From an uncultured Oscillospiraceae bacterium (lineage in GTDB: Bacteria > Bacillota > Clostridia > Oscillospirales > Ruminococcaceae): 6,347 nucleotides of DNA. This document shows, piece after piece, positions 6,301 to 6,347 of this stretch; the first letter of the stretch is position 1, and each line of letters opens with the position of its first letter. The translations under genes and the position numbers were made by a program. The stretch covers positions 1-6,347 of the forward strand of contig CAJTSP010000144.1 in assembly GCA_910578965.1 (NCBI GenBank), written 5' to 3'. Under the pieces are notes generated by a model. It worked only from the letters and a program-made list of their open reading frames with translations. It ran no database searches and was not told where the DNA came from.

Positions 6301-6347
6301 TAGCCAAAACCGGGTTTTTCTTTTGACGGATTCGTTCGTTATTAAAA

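Noticed and set aside
6305..6318. AAAACCGGGTTTT near-palindrome followed by T-rich sequence on the plus strand, as a terminator of a gene outside the window
   Set aside because: The stem is only about five or six mostly A-T pairs with almost no loop, and no plus-strand gene precedes it in the window.

Overview
The window reads as one transport-and-catabolism operon, with every gene on the minus strand. It probably comes from a GC-rich member of the Firmicutes/Clostridia, possibly a gut Oscillospiraceae-like anaerobe. That guess rests on strong AGGAGG-type ribosome binding sites, a Gram-positive-style lipoprotein signal followed by a Ser/Thr/Pro/Ala/Gly-rich linker, and GC-rich genes behind an AT-rich promoter region. 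No rRNA or marker gene is present, so the taxonomy is an inference.

Layout in the direction of transcription (right to left). About 6200-6347 is an AT-rich upstream region with a good sigma-A-type promoter (TTGACA, 17-base spacer, TACCCT). A leader of about 138 nt with strong potential secondary structure follows. Then come a TAXI-family TRAP solute-binding lipoprotein (5029-6084), a 175-bp gap with three stem-loops of which one looks like an intrinsic terminator or attenuator, and a fused TRAP permease (2946-4853). After it are a Tm-1-like/UPF0261 protein (1700-2917), a PEP-hydrolase-like TIM-barrel protein (824-1666), and the first 275 codons of a DASS/SLC13-type anion permease (1-827), which runs off the left edge. 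The last four genes are tightly packed (gaps of 28 and 33 bp, then a 4-bp ATGA overlap), which supports cotranscription.

How the genes may work together. The TAXI lipoprotein captures a small organic ligand, probably an anion, and the fused permease imports it. The two cytoplasmic proteins are the bacterial counterparts of the two halves of plant and fungal Tm-1-type fusion proteins. Their adjacency suggests they act together, plausibly on the imported compound. The DASS-type permease is a second, unrelated route for an organic anion. Substrate and chemistry cannot be read from the sequence. The most interesting points are this uncharacterised Tm-1/TIM-barrel/TAXI module, the replacement of the usual sodium-site SNT motif in the DASS permease by Thr-Glu-Val, and the structured RNA elements in the leader and between binding protein and permease. 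No mobile element, CRISPR array, tRNA or rRNA was seen, and no gene-free stretch exceeds 300 bases.
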